A DNA stretch of 64,000 nt from Rothia halotolerans. Its GTDB lineage: Bacteria; Actinomycetota; Actinomycetes; Actinomycetales; Micrococcaceae. Below the pieces are notes generated by a model. It made no database searches, was not told the origin of the DNA, and worked only from the letters and a program-made list of their open reading frames with translations. Position 1 is the stretch's first letter. Each line of letters starts with the position of its first letter. The stretch covers positions 124,001 through 188,000 of the forward strand of contig NZ_NOIU01000004.1 of the NCBI RefSeq assembly GCF_004136635.1, written 5' to 3'. The position numbers and the translations under genes were made by a program. This document shows positions 43,158-51,966 of the stretch, one piece after another.

Positions 43158-43628
43158 TCAGTGCGTCGGCTGGAAGTCCGCGTACTGGTGCTCGGGGTCG
43201 TCCAGGTGCACGGTGACCTGGTAGTCCTCCAGCACCTGGGAGGCGCTGGCCCGGTCCGAGTCGAGCAGCCGCTGGACCTCCGCCGAGGAGGCACCGAGGC
43301 GGTCCAGCACGCAGCGGACGTCGCCGTTCGCGACGTCGAGGTTCCCGGCGTCGGACTCCTCGGCGGCGGCCCAGCTCATCCGCATCTCGGGGTTCTGCTC
43401 GCCCTGCCGGAAGCTGACGCCGTCCCGCTCGGCCACGCCGCAGGCCATGACCGCCTCCGCCGTGGTGGAGCTCCTCCCCGAGGCCTCCGGCGAGAGCAGC
43501 ACGGTGCACAGCAGCGTGATCAGGACTCCGATGACGACGCCGACCGCGCCCGCGAGGACGGGCAGCAGCCACGGCCAGGGGCGACGCCGGAGCGGATGGG
43601 AGTGCGGCGGAGCGGAGGGGTCGGTCAT
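43158..43628 (-). CDS. Membrane-anchored hypothetical protein
   Basis: A 156-residue product with one N-terminal membrane helix (about residues 20-45, WLLPVLAGAVGVVIGVLITLL) after a proline/histidine-rich cytoplasmic stretch, and a soluble outer part with two cysteines. It is convergent with the APC permease gene, the two stops being about 27 bp apart. I do not recognise the family. ATGs at 43628 and 43637 are both possible. Confidence 0.65.
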   Translation of the reverse strand: MTDPSAPPHSHPLRRRPWPWLLPVLAGAVGVVIGVLITLLCTVLLSPEASGRSSTTAEAVMACGVAERDGVSFRQGEQNPEMRMSWAAAEESDAGNLDVANGDVRCVLDRLGASSAEVQRLLDSDRASASQVLEDYQVTVHLDDPEHQYADFQPTH

Positions 43629-43780
43629 GGCGGTCAAGTCTAGGCCCTGCGGGCGGTCCCGTATCCGCGTTCTGCATCACAGGGGCGGAAGCCCGGCGTG
43701 GGACCTGGCCGAGGCTGCTGCTGCCCGCGCCTTCTGGGCCACAGGGGCAGGAGGTGGCTGGCCCGCCGGGTGCGGCCGCC

Positions 43781-45130
43781 TCAGTCCATGGCCTCCAGGC
43801 TCGGCGTCGGCCGGCGGAACCCGCGGGTGATGACGGCGACCCAGACGACGCCGAGGACGCACCAGCTGATCCCCACGATGAGCGCGAGGGAGGAGAGGCT
43901 GGTCCACAGCCATACGGTCACCAGCAGCCCGGCCCCGGGCAGCACCAGGTTGGAGAGCACCCCTCCGGCCCCGCGCTGCCGCCGCTCGAAGAAGTAGTGC
44001 TTGATCACCGCGAGGTTGACCAGGGAGAACGCGGTCAGGGCGCCGAAGCTGATGAGCGAGGACACGGACTCCAGCTCCAGGACCAGGGCCAGCAGCGCCA
44101 CCGCCGAGGTGACCGCGATGCCGCCCACGGGGCTCTTCCACCGGGCGCTCAGTCGTCCGAAGACCGAGCGGGGGAGGACGCCGTCGCGCCCCATCGCGTA
44201 GAGGATGCGGGAGACGGCGGCCTGGGAGGTCAGCGCCGAGCCCAGGGAGCCGGCGACGTAGGCGGCCGTGAAGAACGCGGCGAGGAAGACGCCTCCGGCC
44301 GTGTTCATGACCTCGAAGGCCGCGGCGTCGGCGTCGTCGAAGACGGTGCCCGGCAGCACGAGGTAGGAGAGGTAGGAGACGCCGATGAACAGCACGCCGG
44401 CGATGAGGGTGGTCTGCATGATCGCCCGCGGGATCACCCGCTCGGACTCGCGGGCCTCCTCGGCGAAGGTGCTGACGGCGTCGAACCCCAGGAAGGACAG
44501 GCACAGGATGGCGGCCCCGGCGAAGAGCGGCAGGACGCCGGGCTCGGAGCCGTCCCCGGTCAGCGGACCGAGGAGGTCCACGGTGCCGGTGCCGCTCAGC
44601 GCGGTGAAGGCGCAGACGGCGAAGACGACGAGGAAGATCGCCTGGACCCCCACGATGACGTAGTTCGCCCGGGCGATCGCGACGATGCCGAAGAGGTTGA
44701 GCGCGGTGACCAGCACGATTCCGGACAGAGTGAAGACCCAGACCGGCACCGAGGGGATGGCCGCGTGCAGGTAGATGCCGATCACCAGGTAGTTGATCAT
44801 CGGCAGGAAGATGTAGTCCAGCATCAGCGTCCAGCCGGTCACGAAGCCGACGGCGCCGCCGAAGGTCCGCCTGCTGTACGCGTACGCCGAGCCCGCGACG
44901 GGGTAGGCGCGCGCCATCCGCCCGTAGGAGCGGGCCGTGAGCAGCATGGCCGCCAGCGTCACGGCGTAGGCCACCGGCAGGCGCCCGCCGGTGATCTCGG
45001 TGACGATGCCGTAGGTCGTGAAGACCGTCAGCGGCACCATGTAGACGAGCCCGAGGAGCACGAGCGAGGGAGTGCCCAGAGCCCTGCGGAACTCGACGAC
45101 GTTCGTGGCGGGGGCGCTGGAATCTGGCAC
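43781..45130 (-). CDS. APC family amino acid/polyamine permease
   Basis: A 449-residue permease with twelve helices. Motifs are VYMVPLTVFTTYGIVTEITGG, YPVAGSAYAYSRRTFG and LSFLGFDAVSTFAEEARESERVIPRA. This pattern is like the putrescine/amino-acid importers of the PuuP/YjeM group. It is divergent from the LacI gene at 45266, which may control it. Confidence 0.85.
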   Translation of the reverse strand: MPDSSAPATNVVEFRRALGTPSLVLLGLVYMVPLTVFTTYGIVTEITGGRLPVAYAVTLAAMLLTARSYGRMARAYPVAGSAYAYSRRTFGGAVGFVTGWTLMLDYIFLPMINYLVIGIYLHAAIPSVPVWVFTLSGIVLVTALNLFGIVAIARANYVIVGVQAIFLVVFAVCAFTALSGTGTVDLLGPLTGDGSEPGVLPLFAGAAILCLSFLGFDAVSTFAEEARESERVIPRAIMQTTLIAGVLFIGVSYLSYLVLPGTVFDDADAAAFEVMNTAGGVFLAAFFTAAYVAGSLGSALTSQAAVSRILYAMGRDGVLPRSVFGRLSARWKSPVGGIAVTSAVALLALVLELESVSSLISFGALTAFSLVNLAVIKHYFFERRQRGAGGVLSNLVLPGAGLLVTVWLWTSLSSLALIVGISWCVLGVVWVAVITRGFRRPTPSLEAMD

Positions 45131-45265
45131 CGGCGATCTTCTCCTTCATACGGCGGCGCGACCTTCCGGCCTGCCGTGACGCTGCGGGATCGATCCCGCA
45201 ATGCGAGAGTCTAGGCCTCGAATGTGATCCAGCACAAGGTCGTCTCTGATCTAGGATGGGGGACT

Positions 45266-46294
45266 ATGCGCAACCAGAACATCACCCTGCTCGACGTGGC
45301 CCAGGCCGCGGGCGTCTCCAGGACCACCGCCTCGGCCGCGCTCGGGGGCTCCGGGCGGATCTCGGAGGGCACCCGCGAGCGGGTCCGGTCCACGGCGGAG
45401 CGGCTGGGCTACCGGGGCAACGCCGCCGCCCGGCACCTCCGGCAGGGCAGGGCGGGGGTGCTCGGCCTGCACCTGCCCTTCCAGGTGGGCATGCTCGAGT
45501 ACTACATGCGTTTCGTCTTCGGCGCCGCCGAGGGTGCCCGCCGCGCCGGCTACGCGCTGACCATCCTCCCGGCCGGGCAGGACGCCGCCTCGGCGCTGGA
45601 CGGGGTGGACGGCGTCCTGGTCGTGGACCCGCTGGGCGACGACCCGGGGCTGGGCGAGGTCCTGGACGGCGAGAAGCCGTGCGTGGCCAGCGAGCGGACC
45701 CCGGGGAGCGGACGCGCGGCCGAGGTGGTCGTGGAACCCGACCACCGGGCGGCGATCGAGGCCCTCTTCGACCACCTGCTCGCCCGGGGAGCGCGCCGCC
45801 CGGCCTTCATCGGCGCGGGGACCAACTCATCGTGGGGCCTCCGCTCGGCCCGGGCGTACGAGCAGTGGTGCGCGGAGCGCGGCATCGCCCCCATCCTGGA
45901 GCAGACCTCCTTCGCCGCCTCGGCCCGCGAGGTCGCGCGGGCGGCCGGCCGGATGCTCGACGCCGAGCGGCCGCCGGACGCCATCGTCAGCGCGCCGGAC
46001 GGCACGGCCCTGGGGGTGCTCGACGCCGTGCACCTGCACGGCCTGACCGTGGGGGAGGACGTGCTGGTCGCCGGCGCGGTGGACAGCACGCCCTACCGGC
46101 ACGTCACGCCGGGGATCACCGCCCTGGACCACCGGCCCGCGGAACTCGGCGAGCTGTGCGCGAGCCTGCTGATCGAGCGGATCGCGGCGGGCGGCCGGGC
46201 CGAGGAGGGCGCCGGCGATCCCGCACCCGCCCACCCGCTGCGGCTCGTGGAGCGGGGCTCCACCGGAGCACCGGCCGGCGGCTCACCGCACTGA
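45266..46294 (+). CDS. LacI family regulator
   Basis: A 342-residue regulator: helix-turn-helix ITLLDVAQAAGVSRTTASAAL, hinge LGYRGNAAARHLRQGRAGVLG, then a type I periplasmic-binding-like domain (GVLVVDPLGDDPG, VVVEPDHRAAIEALFDHL, VAGAVDSTPYRHV). The ATG at 45266 is chosen over an upstream ATG at 45224 because the helix-turn-helix then begins at residue 6, as usual. It is divergent from the APC permease. No operator is clear. Confidence 0.85.
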   Translation: MRNQNITLLDVAQAAGVSRTTASAALGGSGRISEGTRERVRSTAERLGYRGNAAARHLRQGRAGVLGLHLPFQVGMLEYYMRFVFGAAEGARRAGYALTILPAGQDAASALDGVDGVLVVDPLGDDPGLGEVLDGEKPCVASERTPGSGRAAEVVVEPDHRAAIEALFDHLLARGARRPAFIGAGTNSSWGLRSARAYEQWCAERGIAPILEQTSFAASAREVARAAGRMLDAERPPDAIVSAPDGTALGVLDAVHLHGLTVGEDVLVAGAVDSTPYRHVTPGITALDHRPAELGELCASLLIERIAAGGRAEEGAGDPAPAHPLRLVERGSTGAPAGGSPH

Positions 46295-46313
46295 GCCATC
46301 GGGTCGGTGACGG

Positions 46314-47360
46314 CTAATCCCGCTTCCTGGTGGGTACCACCAGCACGGGGCCCGCGGAGCGGTTGAGCACGCTCTGGCTCACCGAGCCGAGCAGGAGCCC
46401 GGTGAATCCGCTGTGCCCGCGGGTGCCCAACACCACCAGGGCCGCGGTCCGGGTGGCCTCGGCGAGCACGCCCGCCGGGGTGCTGTCGAAGAACCGCCAG
46501 CGGACCGAGAGGTCGGGGTGCTTCTGCGAGACCTGCCGGACGACCTCCTCCAGCCGCTCGGCGTGGCGCTCGCGGAACTCCGGGATCTTCAGGCCGTAGC
46601 GCGCGGAGGTCGGGAAGAAGTTCAGGCTGGTCAGCGGCTCGGCCGAGACCAGGGTCAGCGGCTTCCTGAGCTGCTCGGCGTACTCCGCGGCCTTCTCCGT
46701 GACCGCGTCCACCGCCGCCGCGGCGGAGTCGCCGTGGTCGATGCCGACGACGACCTCGTCGTCGAAGTTGAGCGCGACCTCGACGTTCTCGAACTCCCGG
46801 GCGGGCTCCCGCCGCTCGGACTCGGCGATCAGCTGGGTCGGCTCCTCCTCGGCCTCCCGCTCGGGACGCTCCTGGGTGGGGGCCAGGAGCCGCCCGCTCC
46901 CCTCGGTGCCGGCCCGGTCGGGGACCACCAGCGTGGGGCAGTGCGCGTGGGCGGAGAGCGCGGCGGAGACGCTGCCGAGGAACCTCCCGGCGAAGCGGTT
47001 GTGCCCCCGCTTGCCGACCACCGCCAGCTGCGCGGAGCGGGACTCCTCCACCAGCAGGCTCACCGCCTCGTGCTCCGTGGTCTCGGAGCTGATGGCGACG
47101 CCGGCCTCCTTGGCCTTCGCCGCCATGCCGTCGAAGATGCCCCGGGCCTGCTCCTCGTACTCGCGGCGGCTCTGCGCCATCAGGTCCGCGCCGTAGGCGT
47201 AGGGCATGGTGAGGCTGGAGTACGCGTGGATCACGTGCAGGTCCCAGCCCCGCCGCTTCGCGATCGCCAGCGCGACGTCGAAGGCCCGCTGGCTGTTCTC
47301 CGAGCCGTCGATCCCGACGACGACCGTTTCGCTCCGGTTTTTCTCGTGTGTATTCTCCAT
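46314..47360 (-). CDS. Tandem universal stress protein
   Basis: A 348-residue protein with two UspA domains, about 12-147 and 203-346, joined by a Glu/Arg-rich linker. Both keep the ATP loop (GKRGHNRFAGRFLGSV and GTRGHSGFTGLLLGSV), so both should bind ATP. Such proteins respond to starvation, redox stress or low oxygen. The sequence before the ATG (TAAACTTGTGAT) has a -10-like box about 6 nt from the start and no ribosome site, so the transcript may be leaderless. Confidence 0.88.
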   Translation of the reverse strand: MENTHEKNRSETVVVGIDGSENSQRAFDVALAIAKRRGWDLHVIHAYSSLTMPYAYGADLMAQSRREYEEQARGIFDGMAAKAKEAGVAISSETTEHEAVSLLVEESRSAQLAVVGKRGHNRFAGRFLGSVSAALSAHAHCPTLVVPDRAGTEGSGRLLAPTQERPEREAEEEPTQLIAESERREPAREFENVEVALNFDDEVVVGIDHGDSAAAAVDAVTEKAAEYAEQLRKPLTLVSAEPLTSLNFFPTSARYGLKIPEFRERHAERLEEVVRQVSQKHPDLSVRWRFFDSTPAGVLAEATRTAALVVLGTRGHSGFTGLLLGSVSQSVLNRSAGPVLVVPTRKRD

Positions 47361-47682
47361 ATCACAAGTTTAGTGTCTTGCGTGTGGAAACTGTAGGGCG
47401 CGGGTCGTTTCCGGAGATATTTCCTCGGCCCATCTCCCGATGAATCATCAAGTGTTTCCGCGAATACGTTGGAAAAGGAGACGGGCAATAATGCCGGGGA
47501 GCAGAGAAATGCATCAGCACGGAGCGGGGCATCTTGCACCACAGCAGAAGGCTTCACTTCGGAGTCGATCTGCGAAACCTCGTACGCAGTATGGTCTCGA
47601 GAGACCCACCAGCGGATCTACAGGGGGTCAATGGTCCCCGCGTCGGCTGGGGCGGCATCGGCCGGATGCCGCCCCAGCTGCC
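47361..47682. other. Intergenic region before the cas operon end
   Basis: I see no gene in this 322-bp stretch. It contains the promoter side of the UspA gene and, at its right end, the cas5e hairpin. The middle (47400-47620) is of mixed GC and has no CRISPR-like repeat or recognisable RNA. Confidence 0.45.
47646..47678. terminator. Hairpin ending the cse1-cas5e operon
   Basis: A perfect inverted repeat, GCTGGGGCGGCATC and GATGCCGCCCCAGC with a 5-nt loop, lies 4 bp beyond the cas5e stop. There is no T tract, but the position and stem strength fit a terminator. Confidence 0.65.
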
Positions 47683-48387
47683 TCAGAGAGTATGACGACG
47701 CCGCAGCGTCCTGCCGACCTCCTTGAGCCAGTCCGCGCGCGATCCCACGACGGGCACCTCCTGCTTCGTCGGCTTCCTGCTCGACGCGAAGGGCGAGCGG
47801 GAATGGAAGAGGAGCGGCACATGCTTCCGCGTCGCCCCTGCCGAACAGAGGGGAAGCGCACTGAGCAGCTCGCTGTTGCCGATGCCGAGGTAGAACGGGA
47901 AAGCCGCCGGGAACGCCTTGCGCCCGAGGTAGGTGCTGAAGGCCGGTGAGGCCAGCGCCTGGTCGATCTCCTCGGTGTGCCCCGGGCAGGTGATCCTGAC
48001 CAGGAACTCCGCGTCCGCGATGTAGGTGCGGTTGACGATGGAGGTCCCGCTCTGGGCATCGGGGGTGAACACGAGCGCCTTGTCCCCGCGGGCCTTGCGA
48101 CCCTGTGCGAGCAGGATGCGCCGACGGAACTCCTCCTCCTGACGGCGGGGGTTGATGGTCTGGTAGTCGTCCATCAGGCGGCCGCCCCGGTCCTCCCGGA
48201 CCGTGAAGTCCACCTCGTCGAGCCATGCCGGCCACTCCCCGCGGCGGGCGCCGAGGGCTCCGGCTACCAGGCCCCGCAGCGCCGTCGTCGTCGGAAGCCG
48301 TTCGGTGCGGACGATGTTCCCCGTGACGGCCGGCCCCGCCCATGACTGGATGGGGCCGGCCAGCCGGATGTAGACGGAGTCGCTCAT
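47683..48387 (-). CDS. cas5e: Cas5e, Cascade subunit
   Basis: The type I-E Cas5 (CasD) subunit, 234 residues, which holds the 5' handle of the crRNA at the foot of Cascade. The RAMP start MSDSVYIRLAGPIQSWAGPA and the early TERLPTTTALRGLVAGALG are typical, followed by a Cas5-type C-terminus. The ATG at 48387 overlaps the cas7e stop by 4 bp (ATGA); an ATG 12 nt further upstream is less likely. It is the last gene of the leftward operon and ends just before a strong hairpin. Confidence 0.93.
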   Translation of the reverse strand: MSDSVYIRLAGPIQSWAGPAVTGNIVRTERLPTTTALRGLVAGALGARRGEWPAWLDEVDFTVREDRGGRLMDDYQTINPRRQEEEFRRRILLAQGRKARGDKALVFTPDAQSGTSIVNRTYIADAEFLVRITCPGHTEEIDQALASPAFSTYLGRKAFPAAFPFYLGIGNSELLSALPLCSAGATRKHVPLLFHSRSPFASSRKPTKQEVPVVGSRADWLKEVGRTLRRRHTL

Positions 48388-49448
48388 TTGCGGATCCATC
48401 CGACGACCCGCTGGACGAACGCGTCCTTGTCCACCGGTGTCAGCTCTCCGAAGCGGCCCTCGAGGCCCGCGTAGGTGCCGGTCAGCGCCTCGGTCGGGCC
48501 GAAGTTCCCGGGGTCGAAGCTGCGGGCCTGTGCGTACTGCTCACCCAGACGGTCGATGGTGGTCTCGAGGTAGCCGCCCTCTTCAGCGTTCTGGACCGGG
48601 GTCTCGAAATCGTATGCGGTCCGGTAGCGCTGCTCCTCGGCGAGCACGAGCGCGGGCTGCACGTAGGGGGCGGAGCTGTGCTCCTTGCCGCGGGGGAGCC
48701 CGTAGAGGATCGCGGTGATCAGCTCGCCGAGCCTCTCCTCGGCATCGGGGAGGTCGAAGCCGGACCAGCTCTCCTTCAGCTGCTCCTTGTCGATGGTGAC
48801 GGTGCGGTAGAAGACGCCGTTGACGTACTGGGAGACGCCGAGGAAGGTCGCGCCGGTCTGGCGCTCCCGCTCCTTGACGTCGTCCACCGTCGAGAAGTAG
48901 TCCGTGTCGATGCTGACTCGGTGGGTGGTGACGCCGGGGGAGACGCTCAACGCGGCCTCGGTTCCCTTCTCGGGAGCCGCTGCGAACATACGCCCGAAGG
49001 CAGCGATGGCGAGGGATCCGGAGCGGCCCGGCTGGACGAAGTCGGCCGAGGGCTTGTCGGACGCGTCCAAGGCTGCCTGCGCTGCGGTGGTGATCTCCTC
49101 GCTGCTCAGCCACGTCGAACGATCGGCCCCGTCGTCGGTGCTCTCATTCTTGGTGAGCGCGCCGATGATCTTCTTGGCCTGTTTCTCCACGGCGGTCTTG
49201 TCCGCCGCGGGATCGATGGTCAGGGCGATGTCCGCAACCTCCGCCGCGATCTTGCCAGAGCGGATGCTGCGGTCTTCGAGGCTGGCGTTCTCGTAGGCGG
49301 TGCGGATGCCGCGTTTGATGGACTGCGAGGAGTGCAGGGCCCGGAGTGCCCCGCCCTGCATGACGCGCTTGGGGACGCCGCCGTCGTCGCGATTGAGGTT
49401 GGAGTAGGGGACGACGGTGACAAGGCTGATGGTCAGGTGACGTGCCAT
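48384..49448 (-). CDS. cas7e: Cas7e (Cse4/CasC), Cascade backbone
   Basis: The backbone subunit of type I-E Cascade, 354 residues, six copies of which normally coat the crRNA spacer and bend out every sixth base. Recognisable parts are the start MARHLTISLVTVVPYSNLNRD, then PKRVMQGGALRALHSSQSIKRGIR, and later GATFLGVSQYVNGVFYR. Length fits the family. It follows cse2 by about 35 bp and overlaps cas5e. Confidence 0.94.
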   Translation of the reverse strand: MARHLTISLVTVVPYSNLNRDDGGVPKRVMQGGALRALHSSQSIKRGIRTAYENASLEDRSIRSGKIAAEVADIALTIDPAADKTAVEKQAKKIIGALTKNESTDDGADRSTWLSSEEITTAAQAALDASDKPSADFVQPGRSGSLAIAAFGRMFAAAPEKGTEAALSVSPGVTTHRVSIDTDYFSTVDDVKERERQTGATFLGVSQYVNGVFYRTVTIDKEQLKESWSGFDLPDAEERLGELITAILYGLPRGKEHSSAPYVQPALVLAEEQRYRTAYDFETPVQNAEEGGYLETTIDRLGEQYAQARSFDPGNFGPTEALTGTYAGLEGRFGELTPVDKDAFVQRVVGWIRK

Positions 49449-49483
49449 GGGTGTTCCTTCGGTCGGTGTTCGGTGGGGGGGGG

Positions 49484-50158
49484 TCAGGAAGGGTCGGACT
49501 GATCGAGGGGGTCTTCCGCAGTGCCTGCGGCCTCGGGGGCTGCGGCATAGCCGGAGTAGAAGTCCTGGAGGACACGGCGTCGAACCTGCGCAGAGGCCTC
49601 GGAGACGCCGTTGCCCCAGCGCAGGAAGAGCCAGTAGAGGGATGCATAGTCCATGTCGGGGATGCGGGCGCCGAGGCCGGAGGCCATCTGGAGGAGACGC
49701 CGTACCGCGGTGATGGCCTCCTCATGATCCTGGGTGTGGAGGTAGGCGATCCTGCTCGCCACCATGCCGGGGCGATCCGGATCGAGGGACGGCGTCCCCC
49801 CGGACCTCGCCGCCTCGAGCTCGTAGGCCCAGCGGCCCAGGGACTTGCGGGCGGGTGTGCTCCGCTTCCTGTGTTCGCCCTCCGGCCGTTCCGCCTCGGA
49901 GATTTCCCGGCGAGGCGAGAACGGGGGCACGGCCGTGAACTCCGCAGCGAGTGCCGCGATCCGGAGCAGGACAGTGCGGCTGGTGCCATCGGCCGGATTC
50001 GCCAACCGAGGGATGACGTAGGGGTAGGCGTAGTGTTCGGTGGTCGGCGAAGCTCCGCGACGGATCTCCGCCCTGGCCCGTCGATAGCTCTCGTGCTCCC
50101 GACGCCGGAGGATCTCGTGGATCAACGCGAGTTCGGGACTTCTTTGCTGCTCGGTCAT
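49484..50158 (-). CDS. cse2: Cse2 (CasB/Cas11e), small Cascade subunit
   Basis: The small, mainly helical Cascade subunit, 224 residues, normally present as a dimer that stabilises the R-loop. Typical segments are SLGRWAYELEAARS and DYASLYWLFLRWG, with a helical C-terminus. The ATG at 50158 overlaps the cse1 stop by 4 bp, so an upstream in-frame ATG inside cse1 is not used. The C-terminal tail is acidic and longer than in E. coli CasB. Confidence 0.9.
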   Translation of the reverse strand: MTEQQRSPELALIHEILRRREHESYRRARAEIRRGASPTTEHYAYPYVIPRLANPADGTSRTVLLRIAALAAEFTAVPPFSPRREISEAERPEGEHRKRSTPARKSLGRWAYELEAARSGGTPSLDPDRPGMVASRIAYLHTQDHEEAITAVRRLLQMASGLGARIPDMDYASLYWLFLRWGNGVSEASAQVRRRVLQDFYSGYAAAPEAAGTAEDPLDQSDPS

Positions 50159-51855
50159 CGTTCTTCTCGTTCCATCTCGTGGGGGTCGTCTGTCTCGTCG
50201 TCGTTGCCGATGAAAGTTCTGATGGTCCACAGAACGCGACGTTGGATCCGGGACCGGACGAAGGCCGCGCGGCCGGGCATCTGTTCGCGGTGCGGGGCGA
50301 GGATCTCGTCGAATGCGGCCATGCAGGCCTGCTGCGCTTTCAGGACGGTGGCATCCGGTATGAAGTGCTGCTCGCCGCTTCCTTCGCGGATGAACTCCTC
50401 GTACACGGGGGTGATGTGACGCCAGAAGGCCGTAGACGCGTCGCCGCGACGGGCCTCGAGGTTGTCGAAGACGACGGCACCGTGGCCTTGCGCCTCGCGT
50501 TTGGCGTCTCCGGCGTTGCGGCGCCGGAAAGGGGCACAGACGATGCCGTGGAGCTGCCGGATCAGGCCCGCGTGCCCTATGACGGCAATTTGCGTCTCAT
50601 CGTCGAAGCCGAAGGTCCACTGGTCCTCGCTGGGCTCGAAGATCTGGGAGGCGCGGATGCTGGGGGAGGACGCAGTACCCTCGACCTGGTGGCGGGCGAA
50701 GGACGGAGTGATCCTCTCCGGCAGATCGAGGCGGTCGGAGGCGCTCGCAGCGGCGGCTTCCACCTTGCCCTCGGCGACCCATTCGACGGCCAGGTCCACG
50801 GCGTCGCGGCCGAAGTCCAGGCGCTGCGCCTTGAGCTCGCCGTTCTGGTTCGGGAGATACAGATAGAAGGGATCCTCGGTGTTGCGCTGGTCCCACCAGT
50901 TCTTCCGGCTCTGCTTGTCCTGGCCCATCGACGGCACATACCACTCCTCCGGAATGCCGCCGGTACGGGCGCCGACGAGGTCGGTCCCCTCCCATGCGGC
51001 GGCCACCGTGTTGGAGCTCCACGTGGCGCGCCAGAGCGGATGCTCGGTCCCCTCGGAAGGGTTGGTGGAGAGGGCGCCGGTGCGGTCGGCCCAAGCGGGA
51101 AGGCCGGTTCCCTCGACCCAGGTGCGGGGAACGGAGAAGAGGAGCGTTTTCAGCAGCGAATCGCCGCGCCAGAAGATCTCGGTGGCCGCGAACCCCTTGC
51201 CCGGATAGCGGAAGCCCGGGGCGCCCATGGCGCATTTGTCGCCATCGTAGGCGTTGTTCCCCGCCATCGAAAAGTAATGGTAGATGACGAGGGCCAGGGT
51301 CGCCTCCTCCACCGGCAGTCTGCCCGGCTGCGCGACGGAGAGGTGCCAGAAGTCCTCCCCGGCGTCGGAGGGCATAGCGGGGGAGAGCTTCTTGACCGGC
51401 TGCTGGCCTGGCCCGAGGGCTCGTGCGGTGTCCTTGGGGCCGCTCGGGGGAACGGGCGGACGCTGCATGAAGGGCTGGGTCGCGTCGAAGAGGTTCGCGC
51501 CCCTCTGCAGAGTGGCCAGCCCCCGGTCGACGGCGTCTTCGGGCAGTCCATGCCTGAGCAGATGCGGTGCGGGATTGTGTCGTCGCCTCATGGTGTCATC
51601 TGGCTCACATTCGCGCAGGATGGAGGGGATGAGGGAGGCGAGGAAGCGGTACTGGGCGGAGAGCGCATACGCAGGCAGGGACAGGTCGAGGTCGACGCCC
51701 GACTCATGCGCCATGAGGAGGGCATCGCGAGGAGTCGCCGAGCGCCGGACGCGTGGGGTCGGGGACTTTTCATCCGCGTGGCTGGTGTCTGAGCAGCTCT
51801 TATCGGGGACGCTCAGCTGAATCCAGCTGGTGTCTATCAGGGCATTGGTTCCCAC
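50155..51855 (-). CDS. cse1: Cse1 (CasA/Cas8e), large Cascade subunit
   Basis: The large subunit of Cascade, 566 residues, which reads the PAM, starts unwinding and recruits Cas3. Characteristic parts are LIDTSWIQL at the start, LFDATQPFMQRPPVP, AGNNAYDGDKCAMGAPG, and a C-terminal four-helix bundle. The GTG at 51855 has AGAGGAGG about 5 nt upstream. The proximal promoter probably lies at about 51911-51939, and the mini-array at 51967-52057 lies directly upstream in the same direction. It is the first gene of cse1-cse2-cas7e-cas5e. Confidence 0.93.
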   Translation of the reverse strand: MGTNALIDTSWIQLSVPDKSCSDTSHADEKSPTPRVRRSATPRDALLMAHESGVDLDLSLPAYALSAQYRFLASLIPSILRECEPDDTMRRRHNPAPHLLRHGLPEDAVDRGLATLQRGANLFDATQPFMQRPPVPPSGPKDTARALGPGQQPVKKLSPAMPSDAGEDFWHLSVAQPGRLPVEEATLALVIYHYFSMAGNNAYDGDKCAMGAPGFRYPGKGFAATEIFWRGDSLLKTLLFSVPRTWVEGTGLPAWADRTGALSTNPSEGTEHPLWRATWSSNTVAAAWEGTDLVGARTGGIPEEWYVPSMGQDKQSRKNWWDQRNTEDPFYLYLPNQNGELKAQRLDFGRDAVDLAVEWVAEGKVEAAAASASDRLDLPERITPSFARHQVEGTASSPSIRASQIFEPSEDQWTFGFDDETQIAVIGHAGLIRQLHGIVCAPFRRRNAGDAKREAQGHGAVVFDNLEARRGDASTAFWRHITPVYEEFIREGSGEQHFIPDATVLKAQQACMAAFDEILAPHREQMPGRAAFVRSRIQRRVLWTIRTFIGNDDETDDPHEMEREER

Positions 51856-51906
51856 GGGGCCTCCTCTGTCGGGTGGACTCCACGGTAAGCGAAAAGAAGG
51901 GGGTGG

Positions 51907-51926
51907 TCAACTTATAGCCAACTGTT
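51907..51926 (-). promoter_or_regulatory. Candidate Cascade target and -10 region of the cse1 promoter
   Basis: On the minus strand, AAC (51926-51924) is followed by AGTTGGCTATAAGTTGA (51923-51907). The mini-array spacer starts AGTTGCCTATAGGTTCA. The two agree at positions 1-5, 7-11, 13-15 and 17 and differ at 6, 12 and 16, after which similarity ends. The -10-like TATAAG (51916-51911) of the leftward cse1 promoter is inside the matched stretch. The AAC takes the PAM position of type I-E. A Cascade bound here would cover the cse1 promoter without a full R-loop. Confidence 0.7.
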
Positions 51927-51966
51927 TGAAAAATAACAGATAATGAGTAGCCTGGATGGTGGCTCA

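Noticed and set aside
47440-47949. A plus-strand gene between the UspA gene and cas5e
   Set aside because: The open frame runs antisense into cas5e, has no ribosome site and resembles no family.
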